From Actinomycetota bacterium (GTDB lineage Bacteria; Actinomycetota; Thermoleophilia; Gaiellales; Gaiellaceae): a stretch of 9,087 nt of DNA. Below are positions 1-5,975 of the stretch, one piece after another. The position numbers and the translations under genes are program-made. The DNA lies in contig VGCB01000069.1 in NCBI GenBank assembly GCA_016870235.1, forward strand, positions 1 to 9,087. The letters are read 5' to 3'. How positions within the stretch are numbered: the first letter of the stretch is position 1; each line of letters starts with the position of its first letter. The notes beneath the pieces were generated by a model, which made no database searches, was not told the DNA's origin, and was given only the letters and a program-made list of their open reading frames with translations.

Positions 1-325
1 GGTTGTCGAGGAAGGCCGAGAAGACTCCGGTGACGATCGCGAGGAGGAACAGCAGCCGGATGGGGCGTCCTCGGGAGAGCCGCGCAGCCTGCAGCGCGAG
101 GTACGTGAAGACGCCTGTCGGCTCGGTCAGCCCGACGATGATCATCATCCCGGCGAGCAGCCCGAGCGTCGCCCAGCCGATGGCCTCGATTGCCTGCTCC
201 TGGTCGAGGACGCCGATCAGCACCATCAGGCCGGCGCCGATGAGCGCGACCTTCGTCCTATGAGCGAAGTCGACCGCGATCGCAGCGAGCGCGACCACGA
301 AGACGACGAGAGCGACGACCGCCAT
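1..325 (-). CDS. ArsB/NhaD-type (SLC13-like) membrane permease, N-terminal part, runs off left edge
   Basis: Reverse-strand frame with ATG at 325-323, open through the window edge; 108 complete codons are visible. The protein is almost wholly hydrophobic, with probable membrane spans near residues 2-19, 25-40, 49-66 and 90-107. Seen motifs are a 'HRTKVALIGAGLMVLIGVL' segment, 'GLLAGMMIIVGL', and 'AFLDN' at 104-108, just where ArsB/NhaD permeases carry the conserved FLDN motif. The family moves arsenite, sodium or organic/inorganic anions across the inner membrane; substrate cannot be told from this fragment. A GGAGG lies 12 bases before the ATG. The start sits inside the end of the antiporter frame (68-base overlap as sequenced; see antiporter entry), so the two are very probably co-transcribed and translationally coupled. 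Family is fairly sure, substrate unknown. Confidence 0.8.
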   Translation of the reverse strand, partial: MAVVALVVFVVALAAIAVDFAHRTKVALIGAGLMVLIGVLDQEQAIEAIGWATLGLLAGMMIIVGLTEPTGVFTYLALQAARLSRGRPIRLLFLLAIVTGVFSAFLDN

Positions 326-1520
326 CAGCCCGCCCGCCCTCCGGCGGGGTCGCGAGCCCGGCCACGCTCGAGAGCAGAAGCCCCTGTACGACGATCGACG
401 TCGCCGTCGCGGTGAGGACGATCGCCTCCGTCCGCCGCGTCTCGGGCAGCCGCTCGAGCCCAGGGTACGCGGCGAGGAGGAGCGGGACCGCGCCCTTCAG
501 CCCGCCGATCGAGACGAGGAGCCGCTCCGGCCGCGGCAGGCGGGAGCCGGCGAGGCAGAGAACGGTCACAAGTGGACGGGCGAGCAGCACCGTCGCGAGT
601 GTCAGGACGACGCCGTGAAAGATGTCGATTCCGGTAACCGTCGACGCGAACACGGCGCCGAGCAACCCGAAGAGGACAAGCTCGGCCCCCCCGGCGATCG
701 CCTCGGGGATCGCGTGGTGGCGGCCGTCCTGCGCGGCCCAGCGATCGGCGGCGAGCAGCCCGCACAGGTAGACGGCGAGGAAACCGCTGCCGTGGACGGA
801 CGCCGTCGCCGCACCGACCATGACCGCCATCGCGAGCACGGCCACCGCCTGCATCGACTCCTCGAGGCGCGGCGTCGCGCGGAGCAGGAGCGCCACCGCG
901 GCCGCGCCGACCATCCCTCCCACGAGCCCGATCCCGAGCTCCTCGACGAGCCGGACGACGCCGTCGCCGACCGTCGCGTCGTCGGTCGCCAGGAACGAGA
1001 CGACGACCACCATGAGCGAGATCCCGACGGGGTCGTTGAAGCCGGACTCGCCCTCGAGGATCGTGCGAGGCCGCTCGCTCGTCGCTCCGCCCCGGAGCGT
1101 CGCGTACACCGCGGCGGGGTCGGTCGGGCTGAGCGCGACCCCGACGAGCGCCGCCAGCGCCCAGTTGAGCCCGAGCACGTAGTGCGCGAAGGCGGCGAGC
1201 GCGAGCGCGGTGAGCGCCGTGCCGGGAAGCCCCAGCGCGACGATCGAGCGCGCCTCGCGGCGCCAGGCCCGGAACCCGGTCGCCAGCCCTCCCTGGAAGA
1301 GGATCCCGTAGAGGGCGACCGCGCCGATCTGCTCCAGCTGAAGCGCTCCGAGAGCGTCGGTCGGGACCGCGTCGACCGCCCCGGCGATCACGCCGACGAG
1401 GAGGAACGCCGCGGGCCCCGGGAGACGGAGCCGCCGCGCCGCCGGCGCGAGCGCCATCGCCGCCAGCAGGAGCGCGGACACGACGAGCAGGTCGGGGAAG
1501 AAGTCGGCGAGGGCGTCCAT
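258..1520 (-). CDS. CPA1-family Na+(K+)/H+ antiporter, NhaP/CvrA-like, with probably frameshifted C-terminus
   Basis: A 420-residue polytopic inner-membrane protein expected to exchange Na+ or K+ for H+. About 11-12 hydrophobic stretches fill residues 8-390. Family motifs are present: 'SPTDPAAV' at 131-138 (T133, D134 at the ion site), 'EGESGFNDPVGI' at 156-167 (N162-D163, the conserved ND pair) and 'GGLKGAVPLLLA' at 339-350. It lacks the cytoplasmic TrkA-C/regulatory tail of long NhaP2 proteins. The start is ATG 1520, with AGGA five bases upstream. The last 25 or so residues are Arg/Gly/Asp-rich and unlike a transporter end. If the CCCC run (plus 346-349) had one more base, the protein would read ATPAGGRAG and stop at TGA 327-325, forming a TGATG stop-start overlap with the next gene (398 aa). 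I think that is the native end. The listed end is the frame as sequenced. The downstream permease suggests an ion-homeostasis operon. Confidence 0.88.
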   Translation of the reverse strand: MDALADFFPDLLVVSALLLAAMALAPAARRLRLPGPAAFLLVGVIAGAVDAVPTDALGALQLEQIGAVALYGILFQGGLATGFRAWRREARSIVALGLPGTALTALALAAFAHYVLGLNWALAALVGVALSPTDPAAVYATLRGGATSERPRTILEGESGFNDPVGISLMVVVVSFLATDDATVGDGVVRLVEELGIGLVGGMVGAAAVALLLRATPRLEESMQAVAVLAMAVMVGAATASVHGSGFLAVYLCGLLAADRWAAQDGRHHAIPEAIAGGAELVLFGLLGAVFASTVTGIDIFHGVVLTLATVLLARPLVTVLCLAGSRLPRPERLLVSIGGLKGAVPLLLAAYPGLERLPETRRTEAIVLTATATSIVVQGLLLSSVAGLATPPEGGRADGGRRSRRLRGRARCDRGRLRS

Positions 1521-1617
1521 CGAGATCCTGCCGACCAGTCTTCCCGGCGCCCCAGCGAAATCCTACCCGGTCGTCCGGGCGTCGTACCGACCCCTGGCGC
1601 GCACGGCGCCGGCTGCA

Positions 1618-1623
1618 TACGGT
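1618..1623 (+). promoter_or_regulatory. Possible -10 element for the small plus-strand gene
   Basis: TACGGT fits the TANNNT -10 pattern and ends six bases before the ATG at 1630, so a transcript would start at or near the start codon (leaderless). No convincing -35 is visible. It lies in the 109-base divergent gap between the antiporter start (1520) and this gene, the only room for a promoter in either direction. Weak evidence. Confidence 0.3.
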
Positions 1624-1629
1624 GAGAGC

Positions 1630-1898
1630 ATGGAACCGGAGCGACGCGACCGCACGGAGGCGATCGACTGGGAGGGCTTCGCCCGCGACGTCGACGCCTA
1701 CGCGGCCGAGCAGCACGTGGGCCGTCTCGTCGAGAGCGGCGCCCGCGTGGCGGCATCGCTCGGGATTCCCTTCTCGCCCCAGGCTTCGTGCTCGGCGCCC
1801 TCTTCAAGGAGCTCCTCGAAACCGACGCGCCCGACTTCGAGGCACGGGTCGAGGCGATACAGCGTCTGAGCCGGCACGCGGGCACCGTGACGTTCTAG
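1630..1898 (+). pseudogene. Small unrecognised protein gene, interrupted by one apparent missing base
   Basis: I do not recognise this protein. From ATG 1630 the frame reads an ordinary soluble sequence (MEPERRDRTEAIDWEGFARD, then DVDAYAAEQHVGRLVESGA) through 'SLGIPFSP', then turns into Ser/Arg-rich nonsense. Shifting frame at the CCCC run (1777-1780), as if one C were missing, continues with 'PGFVLGALFKELLE', 'FEARVEAIQRLSRHAG' and stops at TAG 1896-1898. Adding that base gives 270 nt and an 89-residue, mostly helical acidic protein with no membrane span or signal peptide. Codon use in both halves is GC3-rich like the neighbours, which supports real coding. It sits 67 bases before the dehydrogenase and may share its transcript. 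A 5-bp hairpin, CTCGG-TTG-CCGAG, follows the stop at 1903-1915. Function unknown; whether the break is real or a sequence error cannot be decided here. Confidence 0.5.
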
Positions 1899-1965
1899 CG
1901 CGCTCGGTTGCCGAGTCAGCGGCCAGGCCCGACGCGCCGGAGTCGGTTCGTGCAGACTCGACCGG

Positions 1966-3336
1966 ATGGACGTACGTCTCGAGAAGGCGCTCACCCAGGC
2001 GCTCGGCGCGACGAAGGTGTCGACCGGGGCCTCCGACCGCGCACTGCATGCGGAGGACATGACGTTCCACGCGGCGCACGAGCCGGAGGTCGTCGTCTAT
2101 GCCGAGTCGACCGAGGACGTCTCCACCGTGCTGGCGCTGGCGCAGCAGCACGGCGTGCCGGTGACGCCGTTCGGCGCCGGCTCGAGCCTCGAGGGCCACG
2201 TGATCCCCGTCCAGGGTGGGATCAGCCTCGACCTCACGCGCATGAACCGGATCCTCGCGCTCTCGCCGAGCGACCTCACGGCGGTCGTCGAGGCGGGCGT
2301 CACCCGCAACCAGCTGAACGAGGCGGCGGGCGTCCACGGGCTGATGTTCCCCGTCGACCCCGGCGCCGACGCGACCCTCGGCGGCATGGCCGCGACCAAC
2401 GCATCGGGAACGACGACCGTCCGCTACGGCAAGGTGAGGGCGAACGTCCTCGCGCTCCAGGCCGTCCTCCCCGGCGGACAGGTGATCCGAACTGGCTCGC
2501 GGGCGCTCAAGAGCTCCGCGGGCTACGACCTCACGGGGCTGATCGTCGGCTCGGAGGGGACGCTCGCCGTCATCACCGAGGTGACCGTCCGCCTGCACGG
2601 GATTCCCGAGCACGCCGTCGTCGCGCGCATCTCGTTCCCCACGGTCGAGGCGGCGGTGAGCTGTGCGATCGCCGCGGTGGGCGCCGGCGCCGGCGTCACG
2701 CGCCTCGAGCTCCTCGACCCGCTCAACATCCGCGCGATCAACCTCTACTCCGGCACGACCTTCCCGGAGACGCCCTGCCTCTTCGTCGAGTCGGCGGGGA
2801 CGAGGGGCTCGGTCGAGGGCGACCTCGAGCTCATGCTCGCCCTCGCGGAGGCGGAGGGTGCGATCGACACCGTCTACGAGCGGGATCCCACGGCGCGCGC
2901 CCGGATCTGGGCCGCGCGACACAGCGTCGCGTACTCGTGGAAGCAGATCTGGCCAGGCACCGTGCACGGCTCCAGCGACACGAGCGTGCCCCTCTCGCAG
3001 CTTCCTGCCGCCGTCGCGCTCGCGCGCAGCGAGATCGACCGGCTGGGGCTCCGCGCCGGCATCCTTGGCCACGTCGGCGACGGGAACTTCCACGTCGGCG
3101 TCACGCTCGACCCCGGCGACGAGGCACAGCTCGCAGCCTGGAAGGAGCTCCTCGAGACGCTCGTCGCGGACGCGCTCGCACGGGGCGGGACCTGCACCGG
3201 AGAGCACGGAATCGGGATCGGGAAGATCGGTGCGCTCGAGCGCGAGCACCCCGACCTGCTGCCCCTCTACCGCGGCGTCAAGCAGACGTTCGACCCGTCC
3301 GGGATCATGAACCCGGGCAAGGTGATCAGGAGCTAA
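1966..3336 (+). CDS. FAD-linked D-lactate / D-2-hydroxyacid dehydrogenase (GlcD/LDHD family)
   Basis: Intact 456-residue flavoprotein of the VAO/PCMH fold that oxidises D-lactate or related D-2-hydroxyacids (glycolate is an alternative) and passes electrons to the respiratory chain. Residues 35-210 are the FAD-binding domain: 'PFGAGSSLEGH' at 68-78, 'VDPGADATLGGMAAT' at 130-144 with 'TTTVRYG' after it, and 'GSEGTLAVITE' at 195-205. Residues 215-456 are the FAD-oxidase C domain, with the metal/substrate His motif 'GHVGDGNFH' at 368-376, 'GEHGIGIGK' at 412-420 and 'NPGK' near the end. The VDPGADA and GMAAT wording and the length resemble mitochondrial/bacterial LDHD more than GlcD. No GlcE or GlcF partner is nearby, which also favours a stand-alone LDHD-type enzyme. 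There is no clear Shine-Dalgarno before ATG 1966. The stop overlaps the stop of the convergent gene. Family is certain; substrate is inferred. Confidence 0.93.
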   Translation: MDVRLEKALTQALGATKVSTGASDRALHAEDMTFHAAHEPEVVVYAESTEDVSTVLALAQQHGVPVTPFGAGSSLEGHVIPVQGGISLDLTRMNRILALSPSDLTAVVEAGVTRNQLNEAAGVHGLMFPVDPGADATLGGMAATNASGTTTVRYGKVRANVLALQAVLPGGQVIRTGSRALKSSAGYDLTGLIVGSEGTLAVITEVTVRLHGIPEHAVVARISFPTVEAAVSCAIAAVGAGAGVTRLELLDPLNIRAINLYSGTTFPETPCLFVESAGTRGSVEGDLELMLALAEAEGAIDTVYERDPTARARIWAARHSVAYSWKQIWPGTVHGSSDTSVPLSQLPAAVALARSEIDRLGLRAGILGHVGDGNFHVGVTLDPGDEAQLAAWKELLETLVADALARGGTCTGEHGIGIGKIGALEREHPDLLPLYRGVKQTFDPSGIMNPGKVIRS

Positions 3337-4418
3337 CGCGGTTCAGCCGCGGCCGCGCGCCCGCCAACTCGTGATGTCATGCGCTCCTCCAGAAGCTCGA
3401 CGAAGGCGCGGGCGAGGCGGTCGCCGCTCGCGGGCGCGAGATGGAGACCGTCGTCGGCGCGTACCTTCTCGAGCTTCCCCGACGCGTCCGGTAGGTACTC
3501 CGCGTAGCGTCCGCGCTTGCCGGCGAGCACGACGTACGAGTCGAGGAACGCGGCCCGCTTCGACCGCTTGCCAACCTCCGCGCGAATGAGGGCGTTGAGC
3601 GCCGTGAAGCGGGGCCACATGTTCGGGCTGTCGGGCTTCGGGAGCCCGAGCCAGACGACGTCGGCGCCGAGGCCTGTGACCGAGTCGAGGAGGATCCTCA
3701 CACGTCGGCGGTACTCCCGCATCCACGACGGCGTCGGGAACTTCCCGATCTCGACGCCTTCCGGAACGCCGCTCATGTAGGAGTGGAAGTCGTTGCCGCC
3801 GAGCCCGATCACGACGACGTGTGGGCGGTACTCCCGGGTCGCCTCGGCGATCGCGGCGAACCAGTTGTAGATGTCGGGCCGCCCGAGGCCGGTGCCGACG
3901 CGCGTCCGCACCCTGTCACCCACGGTGGCGAGCGCCCGGTTGTCGCCGGTCGCCCGCACGATCGCGAGACCCGGCACCTCGGCGAGGGAGTCGCCCGCGA
4001 CCCAGGCCGCAGCGGCCGCTGCGCGGTGAATGCACGCTTCCGCGGCGCCGGGGGCACGGGCTTCGGTCTCGCCGTCGTCGGTGCGGCGAGCGTCGGCGGA
4101 GCGGGCGCGGGTGCAAACCGAGGCCAGGCGGGGACGTGGTCGGGAGCCGTGATGACCACGTCGATCCGATCGTCGTCCTCCCGCCCGGCCGCGCTCTTCA
4201 GCCACCGGCGCGGCCGATCGAGGTAGACGGCACGGCTGACGTCGCGAAGCGCCCCGGTCACCGCCGTCGAGACGTCCCGCTTTGACGCCCGCATCCTGGC
4301 TCGTCGCCGACTTGTGCATCCCCTCCGCGTTCAGGAGCGCGGCGAGCGCCAGCGCGAGTGCCGCCACCGCGAGGGCCCGCCGCCAGGTCGTCGGCCTGCG
4401 TTCTCTCAATTCACCCAT
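3333..4418 (-). CDS. DUF459-type SGNH/GDSL hydrolase, membrane-anchored, with two compensating frameshifts
   Basis: Open frame of 361 codons. Residues 14-30 form an N-terminal membrane anchor. The C-terminal half is an SGNH hydrolase: 'WVAGDSLAEVPG' at 139-150 (Ser144 nucleophile), 'GLGGND' at 205-210 and 'DDGLH' at 322-326 (Asp/His pair). Residues about 45-138 are Arg-rich nonsense in this frame. The +1 frame over the same DNA (about 4280 down to 4008) gives the expected linker: 'KRDVSTAVTGALRDVSRAVY', 'LDRPRRWLKSAAGR', then a Pro/Ala-rich tether with 'APAPAPPTLAAP'. Removing one base from the AAA (plus 4281-4283) and adding one G near 4006-4008 restores a continuous 361-residue protein of family-like layout. 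As encoded, the anchor and catalytic domain survive but the linker is scrambled. Such proteins are extracytoplasmic esterases or acyl-transfer partners; the MBOAT gene 84 bases upstream supports polymer acylation. Confidence 0.82.
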   Translation of the reverse strand: MGELRERRPTTWRRALAVAALALALAALLNAEGMHKSATSQDAGVKAGRLDGGDRGASRRQPCRLPRSAAPVAEERGRAGGRRSDRRGHHGSRPRPRLASVCTRARSADARRTDDGETEARAPGAAEACIHRAAAAAAWVAGDSLAEVPGLAIVRATGDNRALATVGDRVRTRVGTGLGRPDIYNWFAAIAEATREYRPHVVVIGLGGNDFHSYMSGVPEGVEIGKFPTPSWMREYRRRVRILLDSVTGLGADVVWLGLPKPDSPNMWPRFTALNALIRAEVGKRSKRAAFLDSYVVLAGKRGRYAEYLPDASGKLEKVRADDGLHLAPASGDRLARAFVELLEERMTSRVGGRAAAAEPR

Positions 4419-4420
4419 TC

Positions 4421-4467
4421 CCGGTCCGAATACCGGCCGCGAAGCGGCCCAATGCGGCCGAAGGCCG
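4421..4467 (+). repeat. Three small inverted repeats in the MBOAT-DUF459 gap
   Basis: The 84-base gap between the two genes holds three short perfect inverted repeats: CCGGT/ACCGG (4421-4425, 4432-4436; 6-nt loop), GGCCGC-GAA-GCGGCC (4435-4449) and CGGCC-GAA-GGCCG (4455-4467). The first two overlap, so they cannot form together. On the transcribed minus strand the last two loops read TTC. No T tract follows, so these are not classic intrinsic terminators. They may be mRNA-processing or stability structures, or simply GC-rich chance. Confidence 0.45.
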
Positions 4468-4502
4468 GCGATCGAGCAAACACGGTGCCAGGGCAGGCCG
4501 CA

Positions 4503-5913
4503 TCAGAACTGGAAGTAGATGAACGGAGCGATGCCCTGCGGTCCCAGCGCGTTCGTGGCGAGCAGGGCGAGAGCGAGGACACCGGCCTGCGCCGGGACCG
4601 GCAGCACGGAGAACCGCGCCATGATCGCCTGGGGGATCCGCGCCGGAGGTACTGGGAGCCGATCCCGGCCACGATCGCGAGGAGCACGCGCAGGCTCACG
4701 AGCGGCGCCGGCTCGTCCCAGCGGGTGAAGAGCCCCACGATCATCTCGCTCGCCGCGTCGAACGAGCTCGCCCGGAAGAAGATCGACGCGACGCAGACAA
4801 CGTGGAAGACGAGCAGCCGGCGCCAGATCCGGCCGAGGCGCGAGGGCTCTGGCCGCGCATGCCGCTCGCCGTGCCACCGCTCCCACGCGAGGCCGGCGCC
4901 GTGGAGCGCACCCCAGACGACGAACGTCCACCCCCGCTCTGTGCCAGAGCCGGCGATCAGCATCGTCAGCATCAGGTTGCGGTACGTCAGGAGCCGTCCG
5001 CGCCGGTTCCCTCCTAGCGGGATGTAGACGTAGTCGCGGAGCCACCGCGACAGCGTCATATGCCAGCGGTGCCAGAAGTCCTGCAGCGACGTCGCGGTGC
5101 ACGGCGAGTCGAAGTTCTGCGGGAACGAGAAGCCGAGCAGGAGCGCGAGCCCGATCGCGATGTCGGTGTAGCCGGAGAAGTCGGCGTAGATCTGCACGGC
5201 GTACGCGTACGTCGCGACCGCGATCTCGGCGGACGAGTGCTGCCCGGGCGCGCCGATGACCGGGTCGACGATCTCCGTCCCGAGGTGGTTGGCGATCACC
5301 ACCTTCTTGAACAGGCCGGTCGCGATCAGGTAGAAGGCGCGCGTCGTGTCGACGCGGCGTCCGTCCCGCGGCGCGTCGAGCTGCGGGATCAGCTCGTTCG
5401 GGCGCACGATCGGGCCGGCGACGAGGTGCGGGAAGAACGAGAGGTAGACCGCAGCCTTCGCGAGCGTCGTCGGCTCCGTCTCGCCCCGGAAGACGTCGAC
5501 GACGTAGCTGATCCCCATGAAGGTGTAGAAGGAGATCCCGACCGGAAGGACGATCGAGCGGACGTCGACCGTGAAGTCAGACCGACGAGCGCCGTCAGGT
5601 TCTGGGCCGAGGTGACTCCGAAGTCGTAGTACTTGAAGTAGGCGAGCGTGCCGAGGTTGCCGGCGAGGGCGAGGAGCAGCCAGCGACGGCGATCGCGGGC
5701 AACGGACGTCGTGTGGATGCGGCGCGCGAGGGCGTGGTTCCACACGGTGCATGCGCCGAGGAGGAAGACGAACCGCCAGTCCCACCAGGCGTAGAAGACG
5801 AGGCTCGCGGTGAAGACGAACGGCCGCCAGAGCCCCTGCCGGCGCATGAGGAGTCACGAGAGCGGCAGGACGACGAGGAAGAAGATCGCGAAGGTCGCGG
5901 TCGGGAAGAGAAA
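4503..5913 (-). pseudogene. MBOAT-family membrane O-acyltransferase (AlgI-like), frame broken at several points
   Basis: A polytopic O-acyltransferase that would carry acyl (usually acetyl) groups across the membrane to a surface polymer. Frame-corrected length is 470 residues, normal for AlgI-like proteins. Pieces in order: 'LFPTATFAIFFLVVLPLS', 'ASLVFYAWWDWRFVFLLGAC', 'YFKYYDFGVTSAQNLTALVG', 'DFTVDVRSIVLPVGISFYTF', 'SFFPHLVAGPIVRP', 'DFWHRWHMTLSRWLRDYVY' with 'IPLGGNRRG', 'VVWGALHGAGLAWERWH' (catalytic-type His) and the family C-terminus 'GIAPFIYFQF'. Lesions: TTT at the start position (5913-5911) behind GGAGG; in-frame TGA at 5856-5854 where relatives have Trp; a missing base near 5576-5580; another near 4638-4643. 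A caller would report a 507-codon frame, GTG 5929 to 4406, but both its ends are out of frame. The middle, about 5575-4645, is continuous and holds both conserved His motifs. Family is certain; functionality is doubtful. Confidence 0.85.
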
Positions 5914-5919
5914 AGCCGC

Positions 5920-5924
5920 CCTCC
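5920..5924 (-). promoter_or_regulatory. Shine-Dalgarno of the MBOAT gene
   Basis: GGAGG on the minus strand with a six-base spacer to codon 5913-5911. That codon lies directly before the family-typical 'LFPTATFAIFF' start, yet reads TTT. The site therefore marks where translation should begin and shows the native start codon is absent. The GTG at 5929 lies upstream of this site and in another frame. Confidence 0.6.
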
Positions 5925-5934
5925 CTCACCCAAC

Positions 5935-5956
5935 CCGTCTGGCAGCGGCCAGACGG
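5935..5956 (+). repeat. Perfect 9-bp hairpin between the SGNH and MBOAT genes
   Basis: CCGTCTGGC (5935-5943), loop AGCG, GCCAGACGG (5948-5956). It falls in the short gap between the frame-corrected end of the SGNH gene (5976) and the MBOAT ribosome site (5924). Downstream on the transcribed strand is G-rich, not T-rich, so it is not a standard terminator. Its inner stem CGTCTGGC/GCCAGACG is identical to that of the terminator at 8830-8851. Confidence 0.6.
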
Positions 5957-5975
5957 CCTCGACCGGCCACGAGGG

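Noticed and set aside
615..1625. 336-codon plus-strand frame
   Set aside because: Highly charged Arg/Glu/Asp composition, antisense to a clear membrane transporter; no domain.
325..1716. 463-codon minus frame over the antiporter
   Set aside because: Arg-rich out-of-frame shadow; only its last few codons may be the antiporter's native end after a frameshift.
1804..3249. 481-codon minus frame opposite the D-lactate dehydrogenase
   Set aside because: Antisense shadow, common in high-GC DNA; composition is Arg/Asp-rich with no motif.
1908..3374. 488-codon plus frame longer than the dehydrogenase
   Set aside because: Arg/Pro-rich and motif-free, whereas the overlapping frame at 1966-3336 has every FAD-oxidase motif.
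5854..5856. UGA read as Trp (alternative code) or selenocysteine
   Set aside because: TGA ends the SDR gene normally, the position is Trp not Cys/Sec in the family, and other lesions surround it.
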